Shown piece after piece: positions 5,617 through 15,115 of a DNA stretch of 21,933 bases. The notes below the pieces were generated by a model. It searched no databases, had not been told where the DNA came from, and was given only the letters and a program-made list of their open reading frames with translations. The first letter of the stretch is position 1. Every line of letters begins with the position of its first letter. Location of the stretch: positions 1 through 21,933 of IMG/VR virus record IMGVR_UViG_3300044644_000117; one strand, written 5' to 3'. The position numbers and the translations under genes are program-made. This stretch comes from a virus.

Positions 5617-5864
5617 TTTAACTTTCCTGCAATATATTGATAAGCCTGATCGTTAGAATTATCCCAGTCAATGTAATCTTGACCATCCATACCAACGTTA
5701 CCTACTGATAATGCAGTACTAACCCCATCAACTACTTCTTTAAGTTCGTAGTAGAAGGTTGCGCTTGTTGCCAAGTCATCATAAATAATTCTTGCATCTA
5801 ACTCTGATGCTTGTTTGCTTTGTCCGTTTACCCAGATTGATACTGGTTGAATGTTTACTCCCAT
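5601..5864 (-). CDS. Small fibre-associated hypothetical protein
   Basis: 87 aa, starting MGVNIQPVSIWVNGQ and with the stretch GMDGQDYIDWDNSNDQAYQY (58-77). No signal peptide or membrane segment. A similar ending (DYIDW...YI..KLNL) recurs in small proteins found directly after tail-fibre genes in Bacteroidota phages and prophages, so it is likely a fibre-linked or tail-tip protein. Biochemical role unknown. It follows the second fibre by 11 bases. Confidence 0.72.
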   Translation of the reverse strand: MGVNIQPVSIWVNGQSKQASELDARIIYDDLATSATFYYELKEVVDGVSTALSVGNVGMDGQDYIDWDNSNDQAYQYIAGKLNLVII

Positions 5865-5875
5865 TGTTATTTGTT

Positions 5876-7909
5876 TTATATTATTTGAAAATGAAGTGTA
5901 AAGAAATAATTAAACGACCCAGTATTTGCTGGTGTAAATATTAAACTTGCTGTTGTTGAATTACCATAGATAATACCACAAATATTGTCTTGTGCCGTTA
6001 ACACACCATTGCATTGGTCTGCACTTGTAAAAGTTGTATTATATGGCAACTCAAGAATTACTGCTGACGTTACTCCAGCAGTTGTAGCATCCGCCTCTAA
6101 TCTACCACTTACAGACACAACATTGCCTATTCTAATGTATTGGCAGTTATATGCAGTTGTTGCACTAATGTTAGTACCAGCAGTCAAAGTAGGAGTGTAA
6201 TTACCACTTTGTGGTAGGTTATCTTGTGTTATAACTTGACCAAAGCCGTCATAGGCAAGTAGCCCAACCGCAGTGCCACTAAAACTTGTTGTGGAAGTAT
6301 AGGCATTTAATCTTAACTGCCCATTAGCATAAATAGCCAACTTATCACTTGATGCCGTTTGTACTTTAAACTGAGCAGATTCAGTTGTTTTAATTATTAA
6401 ATCACCAGTACCTCTATGTTCTAAAAAAGATGTTGTATTAGCACCAGCATTGTTCCGAATTAAACGCAAACCATAATCACTATATGTAGTGTCACCAATT
6501 AAATCAATATAGGCATACCCATTACCACTCCTACCACTTCCTATTTGCAAAGCATATTCAGACACACTACCTCCTTGACCAATAAATATTGAACTACCAT
6601 CATCTGATAATATACTATTTCCTATTGCAGTTGATGAGGTAAACTTAGGGATAACATTTGTTGTACCACTACCACCAATAGTGCCTGATATTGTTTCCCA
6701 TGAAGATGATATAACAGAAGTACCATCACCTATTTGTGAAAAATATTTTCTTGTCGTTGTGTTATTCCCAGCGAATCGTTCAGGCTCCCCAGTGCTTCGT
6801 GCTATCATTATATCTCCAGCAGTGGTCATTGGATTTGCAAACCCACCCAAACCAATTAATGTATATTCTGGAATATTTAATGCACCAGTTATAACATTAA
6901 ATGTACTTGCTCCACTGCTACCAGTTGTAGTTAAAGTTATTGCTGGTTGCTTTGATGAAAACGTAAGCCAATCTGCGGAGGATAAAAATCCGTTAGTACT
7001 ATTATTGGCTTGTGGGATAGACATTGTATTTGTTCCACTATTCCAAACTAATGGAGTAGTAGCGATAATATCTATTGGAGTTAAAAAGCTAGGAGTAAAA
7101 AACTCATATCCCGTACCAAGTGTATTTACTCTTAATAATTGCCCAGAAGTTACAGAACTTGTAGCAGTAAATGCACTCGTTCCATTTCCTATTAACACAC
7201 CAGATAAACTTGTAGCACCTGTACCGCCTTTACCTACATTTAATGTGCCATAAAGGTCGGTCATGTCTATTTGTTCCCATACTGGGCTTGTAGCTGCACT
7301 ACCAGTACCAGTAGAAGAAAGAAACATTTTTGTTGTGGTAGTATTACCAGCCAACCTACTTGGAACTCCTGCACCTGCACCAATGATAATATCACCAAGT
7401 GCAGTCATTGGGTTAGTTAAATAAGTAGCATTGAAAAACTCATATCCAGTAGCTGATGCATTAACTCTAAGTATTTGTAATGGCCCTCCAGTTACTGCAC
7501 TAAAATTACCAGTACCATTTCCGATAACAACACCAGTTAATGTTGCAACACCTGTACCTCCTTTAGTAACAGGAACTGTTCCTGTAATATTAGAAAAGTC
7601 TAATGTTGCCCATGATAATGCAGAGCCGTTAGTAGTTAAATACTTTCCACTATTACCACTTTGTGTTGGAAAATTACCTACAAATGTATAAGCATCATCC
7701 CAATTACTTTGTTTGGTGTTTGTAGGAATAGAGTAACCAGCACTAAACGCAAGTGATAAATTTATTGTTCCACTTGAGGTGATAGGAGATCCAGTAATAG
7801 TTGCAGTCAACCCAGTTGGCATTGTAGATGATAGTGCCACTGAGGTCACCGTACCGCTACCGCTACCGCTACTTGGGATATAAGTTATGAGTGATTTGTT
7901 TATTCTCAT
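5876..7909 (-). CDS. Tail fibre / receptor-binding protein, C-terminal knob type
   Basis: 677 aa, low in charge and rich in Gly, Thr, Ser, Asn. After a Gly/Ser-rich N-terminus come repeats of the type KGGTG-(x)-L(T/S)GV(V/L)IGNGT with following YEFF and NPMT.(A/L)GDI blocks (copies around residues 113-175 and 227-285, a partial third near 355). A LSSADW-SKQ segment resembles one in the fibre next door. The C-terminal part (from about 560) is a beta-rich GNYTPTLTAGTNISA module, a likely receptor-binding tip. No S74 intramolecular chaperone and no lectin-type DGR target motif is seen. ATG overlaps the stop of the long fibre (TAATG at 7911-7907). Confidence 0.85.
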   Translation of the reverse strand: MRINKSLITYIPSSGSGSGTVTSVALSSTMPTGLTATITGSPITSSGTINLSLAFSAGYSIPTNTKQSNWDDAYTFVGNFPTQSGNSGKYLTTNGSALSWATLDFSNITGTVPVTKGGTGVATLTGVVIGNGTGNFSAVTGGPLQILRVNASATGYEFFNATYLTNPMTALGDIIIGAGAGVPSRLAGNTTTTKMFLSSTGTGSAATSPVWEQIDMTDLYGTLNVGKGGTGATSLSGVLIGNGTSAFTATSSVTSGQLLRVNTLGTGYEFFTPSFLTPIDIIATTPLVWNSGTNTMSIPQANNSTNGFLSSADWLTFSSKQPAITLTTTGSSGASTFNVITGALNIPEYTLIGLGGFANPMTTAGDIMIARSTGEPERFAGNNTTTRKYFSQIGDGTSVISSSWETISGTIGGSGTTNVIPKFTSSTAIGNSILSDDGSSIFIGQGGSVSEYALQIGSGRSGNGYAYIDLIGDTTYSDYGLRLIRNNAGANTTSFLEHRGTGDLIIKTTESAQFKVQTASSDKLAIYANGQLRLNAYTSTTSFSGTAVGLLAYDGFGQVITQDNLPQSGNYTPTLTAGTNISATTAYNCQYIRIGNVVSVSGRLEADATTAGVTSAVILELPYNTTFTSADQCNGVLTAQDNICGIIYGNSTTASLIFTPANTGSFNYFFTLHFQII

Positions 7910-10900
7910 TATATTAACGTAAATGTTTTCGTTACTCCACCTATTCTCATTTTCAAGTCTGTGCCATCGAACCAGATATCACCATTTGCAGGGGATGTTG
8001 GTGCAGTTGATGAAGCTAAGTTTATTTGTGCGTTGCTTGTAGTACCAGCACCCATTGATAATTTGCTTGTTATCTTCGCAGTGCCAGTGACTTGTAGAGC
8101 CTCGCCGCTTGATGTTGAAGCTCCAATTAAAACTGCACCCCCTATTGGTTGTAATGATAATGGATAAATAGCACCTGCACCTTGTGCATGAGCAATAGTC
8201 TGAATATAGTTTGCAAAAGGAGATGTGCTATATGTACCAAAACTTAATCCGTTTGTTGTACTAAATGCTAATTGAAAAGCACCTTTATTTGTTGTACTTG
8301 GAGCATCTACTATTGAAGAAAAAACTGTTAAAGTAGCTGATGGTGATGTTGTTCCTATACCTAACCTTCCAGCCATATAATTATCAGCAGTTCCGTTCAT
8401 ATAGAGATTCCAACGGTTAGTCCCAGATGCTATATTCCCAAAGAACCCATAATTTATTGTAGCACCTATCAAAGTATTATCAACCTCAAAACCTACTTGT
8501 GTTGTTATAGTAGAACCAGCACCTATTGTGCCTTGATTCGCTAAGTAATGTGTTGCTCTTGCAACTGTAAACGCAGCAGCTTGTGTGCTTAATGTTGTAG
8601 CAATCACTTTTGGTGAGTTAGTTACATCGCTTTGAATAGTTGAATCAATATAAAAGTTGATTGCTGATGAACTACCAGTATGTGCTTTACTTATTCTTAA
8701 ATTACTACCCGTCAATGTTGTTTGTCCAATCCCCAACGACCCAGCCATATAGTTATTAGCAGTGCCACCCATGTATAAATTCCATCTATTAGTGCCAGAT
8801 GCGATATTACCAAAGAAGCCGTAGTTGTTGGTTGCACCAGTTAAAGAAGATGCAGCAACAAATCCATATTGGTTAGTTACAGTTGAACCAGCAGCAATTG
8901 AAGTTTGAGATGCACTGAATAAAACTATTGATGGTATAGTAAACGAAGCAGCAGCGGTTCTTGTAGCTGCATTTATATAAGTAGCTTCACCAGTAACATC
9001 AGATTGTATAGCTGCATCAAATAATGCACTTGTTACTAATGTAGAACCAGTCATATTTCTTGATGCTCTTATAGATTGAGTAGTTAATGCATTAGGTCCA
9101 ATCTTTAATCCATCAGAAATATATGTACTACCAATAACTTGTAGTTTCTCGCCCGAATCGGTTGTGCTGCCGATGAGAGTATTGCCATTGAAATAATTCA
9201 GTGCAGTGCCGTTCATATAGAGATTCCAACGGTTAGTACCACTAGCAATATTGCCGTAGAAACCAAAGTTGTTGGTTGCACCGATTAATGTACTATCTGC
9301 GTGAAATCCATATTGTGTACTTACTGAAGAACCAGAACCTATTGTTCCTTGAAATGCTCTATAATGAAATAAATTAGTTAATGTAAATGAAGCAGCTTGT
9401 GTTGCTGGTAAACTTAAATACATATGAGTTGTACCAGTAACATCACTTTGTATTGTGCCAGCACTATTTATTGCAGTTGTAGATGTACCTCCAGTAATAT
9501 TTTTAGATACATTTAATGTTGTACCAGTCAAACTCGTACTACCAATCCCCAATGACCCAGCCATATAGTTGTTGGCAGTCCCGTTCATATAGAGATTCCA
9601 TATGTTTGTACCAGCTGCTAAATCACTATAAAATGCATAATCGTTTGTAGCACCAGTCATTGTGCCTTGTACAAAAAATCCGTATTGGTTAGTTATTGTA
9701 GAACCAGCACCAACAGATGGTTGTGTAGCAAAGAAATGTCTGAGGTTTGTAACTGTTATTGCACTTGCAGAAGTAGAAGCCTCTGATTGAAAATAAGCTA
9801 CGTTAGATAGTGTTGACTGAATCTGACTATCCATATAAATACCGATAGTATTTCCAGTCGCTAATGCTTTTGATATTCTTAAACTTGAGGCAACCGAACC
9901 ACTATTGCCAATCCCCACACTATCACTAAAATACCCAGTCCCTACAACCTGTAACTTCTGCCCCGAATCAGTCGCACCAGTGCCAATACCGAAGTTGGTA
10001 GAAGAAAAAAACCTTGCTGCTTCAGCACCATTTGCTACTTGAAATATGTTTGCTGCACCTCTAAAAATATTAGATGCAAATGATACTTGTATATTTCTAT
10101 CAGTAGAACCAACTCTAAAAGACCTTCCACTAGGACTATCAATGTTGAATATTGTATTATCAGAACCGTCATAGGTTATGTATCCCCTTGTACCAGTAGT
10201 TCCAAATTGCAATCTTTTATTAGTTGTATCCCAAGTAAGACCAGCTTCCCCTGCTTGTGTAGTCGCACCAGTGAAGTATGCAACTTGACCGCTTGTACCC
10301 GTTCCCGTTATTGGGTTGGTTAAAGCGTTTTGTTTGCTATTAAATGTTGTCCAATCTGCACTACTCAATGCACCTCTATTCGTTGCACTTGCCGTTGGTA
10401 GATTAAATGTATGTGTACTTGTAGCTGAACTGATATTGAAATCAGTACCACTTGAACCCGTTGCGAAGGTTTGGGTTGTTGCGTTTAGTCCGTTTAGACT
10501 TGTAATCCCCACATCACTGCTCGGTGTCCAGATAGTGCCGTTATATTTAAGCACCTGACCATTAGTAGCACCAGTTGTGTCTACATCGTGCAACTCCCCT
10601 AACTCCCATCCGTTCATCACCTTAACATACAACTTACCATTGTTTGCGTGAGCATACTCAACGTAACCAATTATGATAATATGTTGAGGAGCAATAGGCT
10701 TGATGTTAGTCAATCTACCAGCCGTTGTAGGACTCAAATATATCACATCACCATCTGCCCAAGTTTCACCTTGTAATGAACCTGTTGTGTTGATGCTCTC
10801 AAGAGAACCAACGGTCATAATAAACCCTTCTTGGTTGGTAGCTATTGTTTCGGTAACAAGTCCAATCGTATCGGCACTATTATTGTCGTTATTAGCTTGT

Positions 10901-11370
10901 GCTAAAGCAACCGCTAATCTCTGCCCTTGTGCGCCGCTTATTCTTACCGCTTGATAGGCTGCCTTAGTTAGTGTAGTATTAGGGCTAACTTTATTTACCA
11001 CTCTTGCTACCAAGTCAACACCATTCTTTAAAATAACACTACCACCTTTTAGGGTTGTCTCGCTACTTCCTATCGTATCGTTCCACCTTGTTGTACCAAC
11101 CGCAGCCGTTCCAGTAGGAGATGTGTCAAGAGTCATCTGACCAGCCCTTAACTCAAACTCACCCAAGTTGACATTAGTCGTAGCACCTGTGTAAGGCACT
11201 TTAGCGTTTAATGCGTTTTGTAAATCGGTCTGATCTGATAATGTACCCGTAATATCTCCCCACACTGCACCACCATCATTAGGCACTTCATAAGACACGT
11301 TGATGTAAGTAGCACTTATCGTCTCACTTACATAAACATCGGTCACATTATATGATACTTTTATTGTCAT
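7909..11370 (-). CDS. Long repeat-containing tail fibre protein
   Basis: 1153 aa, the largest gene here. The N-terminus (1-100) ends in VPYTGATTNVNLGEFEL, an attachment-type segment common in fibres of Bacteroidota phages; about 100-260 is a folded domain with VKVMNGWELGELHDV at its end. From about residue 330 the shaft begins (LSSADWTTFNSKQ). Four tandem modules of about 125-150 residues follow, each with a WNLYMNGTA..Y phrase (near 592, 715, 863, 987) followed by (L/T)(G/I)IG. The protein ends GDIWFDGTDLKMRIGG, a frequent fibre terminus. No enzymatic domain or S74 peptidase is visible. Role: adhesion to host surface. It follows the BppU-like gene by 2 bases. Confidence 0.88.
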   Translation of the reverse strand: MTIKVSYNVTDVYVSETISATYINVSYEVPNDGGAVWGDITGTLSDQTDLQNALNAKVPYTGATTNVNLGEFELRAGQMTLDTSPTGTAAVGTTRWNDTIGSSETTLKGGSVILKNGVDLVARVVNKVSPNTTLTKAAYQAVRISGAQGQRLAVALAQANNDNNSADTIGLVTETIATNQEGFIMTVGSLESINTTGSLQGETWADGDVIYLSPTTAGRLTNIKPIAPQHIIIIGYVEYAHANNGKLYVKVMNGWELGELHDVDTTGATNGQVLKYNGTIWTPSSDVGITSLNGLNATTQTFATGSSGTDFNISSATSTHTFNLPTASATNRGALSSADWTTFNSKQNALTNPITGTGTSGQVAYFTGATTQAGEAGLTWDTTNKRLQFGTTGTRGYITYDGSDNTIFNIDSPSGRSFRVGSTDRNIQVSFASNIFRGAANIFQVANGAEAARFFSSTNFGIGTGATDSGQKLQVVGTGYFSDSVGIGNSGSVASSLRISKALATGNTIGIYMDSQIQSTLSNVAYFQSEASTSASAITVTNLRHFFATQPSVGAGSTITNQYGFFVQGTMTGATNDYAFYSDLAAGTNIWNLYMNGTANNYMAGSLGIGSTSLTGTTLNVSKNITGGTSTTAINSAGTIQSDVTGTTHMYLSLPATQAASFTLTNLFHYRAFQGTIGSGSSVSTQYGFHADSTLIGATNNFGFYGNIASGTNRWNLYMNGTALNYFNGNTLIGSTTDSGEKLQVIGSTYISDGLKIGPNALTTQSIRASRNMTGSTLVTSALFDAAIQSDVTGEATYINAATRTAAASFTIPSIVLFSASQTSIAAGSTVTNQYGFVAASSLTGATNNYGFFGNIASGTNRWNLYMGGTANNYMAGSLGIGQTTLTGSNLRISKAHTGSSSAINFYIDSTIQSDVTNSPKVIATTLSTQAAAFTVARATHYLANQGTIGAGSTITTQVGFEVDNTLIGATINYGFFGNIASGTNRWNLYMNGTADNYMAGRLGIGTTSPSATLTVFSSIVDAPSTTNKGAFQLAFSTTNGLSFGTYSTSPFANYIQTIAHAQGAGAIYPLSLQPIGGAVLIGASTSSGEALQVTGTAKITSKLSMGAGTTSNAQINLASSTAPTSPANGDIWFDGTDLKMRIGGVTKTFTLI
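8345..9960. repeat. Tandem fibre-shaft repeats
   Basis: Four imperfect copies of a 370-450 bp unit within the long fibre. A 29-base stretch is identical at 8393-8421 and 9209-9237, and 20 of its bases recur at 9581-9600; a diverged copy is near 8768-8790. DNA identity is patchy while protein phrases are kept, so copies are old enough to diverge or are maintained by recombination. Confidence 0.75.
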
Positions 11371-11372
11371 AA

Positions 11373-11708
11373 TTATACTGTTATTTGATCAATAACTTTA
11401 ACATATCCGTTCATATAAGTGAACGTACCACTTGGGTTAGTTACTTGCAAATCATAAGCGAACTCACCAACGACATAAGTAGCTGTTGTTACACTTGACA
11501 AAGACACACTCCTCTCGTTGGTATCTCCAACAACAAAGATTGCATTGTCCCAAGTGAACTGAGTAACCCCAGCACTATTTTTAGCCATTAGCTTAAATGT
11601 CCAAGCACTTACATTAATAGGAGTAGTCTCACACTCGTCACTATAAAACGTTAAGTTCATATTCCAAGTGTCACCTCTCCTAATTGCTTTTAAATTATGT
11701 TCGCTCAT
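11373..11708 (-). CDS. BppU-N-like baseplate/fibre adaptor
   Basis: 111 aa, beta-rich. The pattern KAIRRGDTWNMNLTFYSD...INVSAWTFKLMAKN (residues 7-45), then FAYDLQVTNPSGTFTYMNG and a closing VKVIDQIT, resembles the N-terminal immunoglobulin-like domain of BppU, which fixes receptor-binding proteins to the baseplate in lactococcal siphophages. As a single domain ahead of the fibre genes it probably links fibres to the tail tip. The start overlaps the previous gene by ATGA (11708-11705). Confidence 0.72.
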   Translation of the reverse strand: MSEHNLKAIRRGDTWNMNLTFYSDECETTPINVSAWTFKLMAKNSAGVTQFTWDNAIFVVGDTNERSVSLSSVTTATYVVGEFAYDLQVTNPSGTFTYMNGYVKVIDQITV

Positions 11709-11926
11709 TGTCTATCTGCTTTATCTTTTAACTCTAATTTTATATCTTGCAAAGCGTCAAAAATCTTACCCAACTTCTCACCAATCTCATCTTCCTTCTT
11801 CTCAAGGGTGCGGACACGAAGGTCAAGTTCTCTCAACTTAATCTTCATGTCCGTAAACATCTTCGACAATGCCATTGCAAATGCAATAGTCTGAATAATT
11901 ATCGTTACAATCACCCCTTGCTCCAT
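11705..11926 (-). CDS. Small membrane protein with coiled-coil tail
   Basis: 73 aa. Residues 4-23 (GVIVTIIIQTIAFAMALSKM) form one transmembrane helix; the remainder (LRELDLRVRTLEKKEDEIGE onward) is a charged coiled coil. The layout is like small lysis-associated membrane proteins of phages (XhlA-type proteins have the reverse order). Placed directly after the holin candidate (5-base gap), so a holin partner is plausible. Function not proven. Confidence 0.72.
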   Translation of the reverse strand: MEQGVIVTIIIQTIAFAMALSKMFTDMKIKLRELDLRVRTLEKKEDEIGEKLGKIFDALQDIKLELKDKADRQ

Positions 11927-11931
11927 CTCAA

Positions 11932-12090
11932 TTACTTTTTAGCGTCTTGAGCAAATATGCCCACTAATAGCATTCCAAGACCTGCTAAGACCATTTTCCA
12001 ATCATTAGCCATTGCACCTTCCCAAATAATTGGCAATCCAGCTACTGCTCCGAAAAGGCTTGTCTTTACATTTTCCATCATTTGTTTCAT
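11932..12090 (-). CDS. Putative holin
   Basis: 52 aa from the start preferred here, ATG 12090: MKQMMENVKTSLFGAVAGLP onward. A longer reading from 12120 adds ten polar residues and would overlap the upstream gene, so it is less likely. Two weakly hydrophobic segments (about 11-25, LFGAVAGLPIIWEGA, and 31-46, MVLAGLGMLLVGIFAQ) and a basic end (DAKK) fit very small holin-like proteins of Bacteroidota phages. A holin would open the inner membrane for the endolysin, which here lies about 6.5 kb downstream. Small size and modest hydrophobicity leave doubt. Confidence 0.6.
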   Translation of the reverse strand: MKQMMENVKTSLFGAVAGLPIIWEGAMANDWKMVLAGLGMLLVGIFAQDAKK

Positions 12091-12101
12091 ATTATTATTT
12101 T

Positions 12102-12734
12102 TTATATTGCCGTGTAACAATGTGTTACAGTCGTTCCGTTTAATGAAGCTCCTAAGTTTATTATCGGTGTTGCACCATCAAGTGTAACCGTATAATTAAA
12201 ATACCACTTGCCTCCATATCCTACTGCCACAAGTTTGTAAATACCACCAGATTGTGAACCAGCAAGAGCATTTATTTTTCCACTTGAAACAGTATTTTGT
12301 AGTCTTGTTAAAGTATCTGTTATAGGACTTGCTCCTTGTAAAGTATAAGAGTATGTAGGGAAAGTTCCGTAAGTAGAGTCTAATGTAAGTGAAGTTATTA
12401 TAACTTGAAATTCATAAGACTGATAGTTGTTCTGATTGTCAATTAAGTCTAAAAAACACTTAAATTTTGTATTCGTACCAGTTATAAAGTTATCAAAAAA
12501 ATTGATACCATTCATACTTGTTTCGGTCATTTTTGTAAGCCCAGACCCACTAACCGTGAATGATTGTCTGCCACTTACGAATGACCTATATGAGGTATTA
12601 GATATAGTAGCTATCTCTAATGTCTCACCATTTATTGTAATAGAGGAATTGGTTGCACAAGCAAACGGATAGGCATTATTACTGCTATCCATTGCTGCTA
12701 TTACTAATCCTTCTGCTTTTAATGTATCTGCCAT
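12102..12734 (-). CDS. Second tail-tube-fold protein
   Basis: 210 aa. The segment SITINGETLEIATISNTSY-RSFVSGRQSFTVSGSGL (about 31-67) has the hallmark of TP901-1-like tail tube proteins: a GETLEI..TS strand pair, a G-R-(K/Q)-S-(W/F) turn and a closing strand. Length exceeds the proper tube protein at 17841-18281. Lying after the tail-tip gene rather than before the tape measure, it may form a tip ring, cap or decoration, not the main tube. ATG overlaps the stop of the tip gene (TAATG). Confidence 0.6.
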   Translation of the reverse strand: MADTLKAEGLVIAAMDSSNNAYPFACATNSSITINGETLEIATISNTSYRSFVSGRQSFTVSGSGLTKMTETSMNGINFFDNFITGTNTKFKCFLDLIDNQNNYQSYEFQVIITSLTLDSTYGTFPTYSYTLQGASPITDTLTRLQNTVSSGKINALAGSQSGGIYKLVAVGYGGKWYFNYTVTLDGATPIINLGASLNGTTVTHCYTAI

Positions 12735-15115
12735 TATCTAAATAAATATTTTTCGGTGTATGGATCGTAGTTTAAAGTATTTGGTATATCATAACTGCTT
12801 ACGTTAAATGTACCACTTGTAAATTGAATCGAAGTTATACTTTTACCAACCTCAGTAGCATCAAAGCTAACCTCAAACTCATCTTCTGGATTTATTGTAT
12901 AAGTACCTGATGGTGATAAGTTTACAGAGAATGGAAACGGAGCAGCTCCGCTAATTGTGAATGCTTGTGTTTTTATTGTTGTACCATTCTGCTTAACATA
13001 AAATTCTACTGCAACTGGTGTTGCTCCAATATATGATATAAAATTACCAGCTAAGCTAATAGTTAAAGTTTCTGTGATTGGTTGTGCTCCTCTATAAATT
13101 ATTGTACCATTTCCAGATACAACAAAATCTGGGTTTGTAGAGGCATTGTAAGGTACTATTGATATATTAGGAAATGTGCCAGTTGTTGCATTTAAAGTCA
13201 ATGACCTTGTGATACCAGCTGCGCCATCCCTATCTTCATCCCAAACCTCTTCCATAGTACAACTCCAAGTTGCATTATAAAAATCAATCTCTTTTAAGTT
13301 AGATATATAAAATATTTTATTAGGTATGTCATCTACAAGTTTAATAGTATTTAGAAGTCCTATTGTTCTACTTGTACCAGCATCATTCCAAGTAAGTCCA
13401 TAAAAAGCTGCATCAATCTTATCTCTATCATATCTATCGTGAGACCAATGCGTTATGGCATTTTGCTTCTTAAATGATTGCCTCTCTCCATTATATCTAA
13501 ATCTATACCACTCAAAATCAGTAGGTGTTTCACCATCCATCTCATAAATTAATCCTTTATAAGACTCTGATATATAATCATTTAGATATAAGTCATAATT
13601 ATTATTAAACTTAATATTCTGAGTCTTGACAAACTTCGCTTCTATACCAGTTAGTCCTTCTACAAAACCATCAACTCTATTAAGTATTTCAAATTCCATA
13701 TTTTTGAAATATCTATTATTAGCAGATGGGGTACCTGTGGTATTAATTAAATAAACTTCTATATATCCTGATGCTGGTGCTGAAACTGATTCAATTTCTA
13801 ATGTATTCCATTCTGTTACAAATATATCATTGCCATAAGGTATGCTCAAGTCTTGATTAGACACTGATTGTAAAGTCCAGTTACCGCTTTGATTTAATGT
13901 ATAATTACCGCCAGTTGCTATTAATGTTACCTTTGCCGTAATGCCTGAACTTGAATATAAGTTATTTGCATATTTAGTATCAATTGAAAATCTAATAGTC
14001 TCACCAAAGTTAATCCAAACTTGTTCACTTGTAATTGTTGTATTAGTATAAACTACTATATAATTTTCTATTAATGCACCAAACTTGGACTCAAATCTTT
14101 CTATTCTTATTGGTGCATCATCACCTGGTGTTAAAGCGGTCCAATTATTTACTTCATAATTCTTTTCTGTTGGGTATGTTGCAATCAAGTCACCTCTTGA
14201 AAATGAACTATTTTTAATAACCTCTGCAAGCCTATCGTAATTAAATGTTACAATAGTTTCTTTTGGCTTACGATTGATAAATCTTAGCATTTGTGGAGCA
14301 ATAGGTTTTACCTCACTATTTGCACCAACTTCTATATCAAATCTTTTGTTAAACGTTGTGGTAACTGTACTAATTGTACTATAACCTCTTAAATTACCAC
14401 TTGTATATAAATCTTCTATTCTTTGTATTACCCACCTATTTTCATACTGAAATATATTTTGATTAAATGCAGTATTTACTTTATCAAGAACTGTATAGCT
14501 ATCTTCATAAGTTCTTGGCGATGTCTCAAATGTTCGTGGGTCAATTAAGCATTGATTAAGTGATGTATTCGGCAAAGTACTTGACATACTTGTGTGATAC
14601 AAATTATTAATCAAAGTGTAATCTACAAGAGGTTTAGATGTATCTTGTAAGCAATATTCTATAAGTTCAAGAGGTGTTTTTTTTACTTCTATCTCTACTC
14701 CATCATCAGATAATTGCTTATCTTTTAAAGCTCCTAAAGCCTCTGCTGCTGTAATCGTTAGTATATGATTTTGGTTTTCATAACTTTCTTGAAAATCATC
14801 TTGCAACACAAAACCACTCCAATAAATAACTCCATTATACCAAAACCTAACTTCAATGTCTGTATCTTGATCAGCCAAAAAATCATCTATGCTTACAGAT
14901 GATGAATTTGTAACTATTTGTATCTCTGCAAGAAATGGTCTAATACCTTTAAATAAATTATCGTCAGTATTAAATTCACTTAATACAAATGGTCTTGCAC
15001 CTCCATCAAGATAATATACAACACCAGCAGTATAACCTTCATAACGAAAGTCAACTTGACACAAAGTACCTTCTTTGCTATAAAACTCTACTCTATATTT
15101 TAATGCTTTAGCCAA
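12734..15115 (-). CDS. Large tail-tip / baseplate hub-like protein
   Basis: 793 aa, directly after the tape measure (8-base overlap), where siphophages encode distal tail and tail-associated proteins. Residues 1-130 are beta-rich with PFVLSEFNTDDNLFKGIRP and IYWSGFVLQDDFQESYENQN, segments seen in a family of large tail proteins of Bacteroidota phages. The middle is mixed; the C-terminal third (from about 640) has TLTISLAGNF-type beta-sandwich segments. No peptidase or lysozyme motif is seen. It probably combines the tube-closing and fibre-attachment roles. Exact homology to Dit or Tal cannot be claimed. Confidence 0.72.
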   Translation of the reverse strand: MAKALKYRVEFYSKEGTLCQVDFRYEGYTAGVVYYLDGGARPFVLSEFNTDDNLFKGIRPFLAEIQIVTNSSSVSIDDFLADQDTDIEVRFWYNGVIYWSGFVLQDDFQESYENQNHILTITAAEALGALKDKQLSDDGVEIEVKKTPLELIEYCLQDTSKPLVDYTLINNLYHTSMSSTLPNTSLNQCLIDPRTFETSPRTYEDSYTVLDKVNTAFNQNIFQYENRWVIQRIEDLYTSGNLRGYSTISTVTTTFNKRFDIEVGANSEVKPIAPQMLRFINRKPKETIVTFNYDRLAEVIKNSSFSRGDLIATYPTEKNYEVNNWTALTPGDDAPIRIERFESKFGALIENYIVVYTNTTITSEQVWINFGETIRFSIDTKYANNLYSSSGITAKVTLIATGGNYTLNQSGNWTLQSVSNQDLSIPYGNDIFVTEWNTLEIESVSAPASGYIEVYLINTTGTPSANNRYFKNMEFEILNRVDGFVEGLTGIEAKFVKTQNIKFNNNYDLYLNDYISESYKGLIYEMDGETPTDFEWYRFRYNGERQSFKKQNAITHWSHDRYDRDKIDAAFYGLTWNDAGTSRTIGLLNTIKLVDDIPNKIFYISNLKEIDFYNATWSCTMEEVWDEDRDGAAGITRSLTLNATTGTFPNISIVPYNASTNPDFVVSGNGTIIYRGAQPITETLTISLAGNFISYIGATPVAVEFYVKQNGTTIKTQAFTISGAAPFPFSVNLSPSGTYTINPEDEFEVSFDATEVGKSITSIQFTSGTFNVSSYDIPNTLNYDPYTEKYLFR

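Noticed and set aside
6681-7253. 190-aa open frame on the plus strand
   Set aside because: Antisense of the repeat-rich fibre gene; Pro/Val-rich composition is the mirror of Gly/Thr codons, with no plausible domain or neighbours.
5876-7909. Diversity-generating retroelement target in the fibre tip
   Set aside because: No lectin-type variable region motif, template repeat or reverse transcriptase is seen in the window.
8345-9960. CRISPR array
   Set aside because: Repeat units are hundreds of bases long, coding and imperfect; no short spaced direct repeats.
10087-10954. Further plus-strand open frames in the long fibre
   Set aside because: Same mirror effect, discontinuous, no initiation context.
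7909-11370. S74 intramolecular chaperone at the fibre end
   Set aside because: The C-terminus ends with a short GDIWFDGTDLKMRIGG module and lacks the Ser-Lys autoproteolytic pattern.
11932-12120. Longer holin candidate starting at 12120
   Set aside because: It would overlap the upstream gene by 19 bases and add only polar residues; ATG 12090 is clean.
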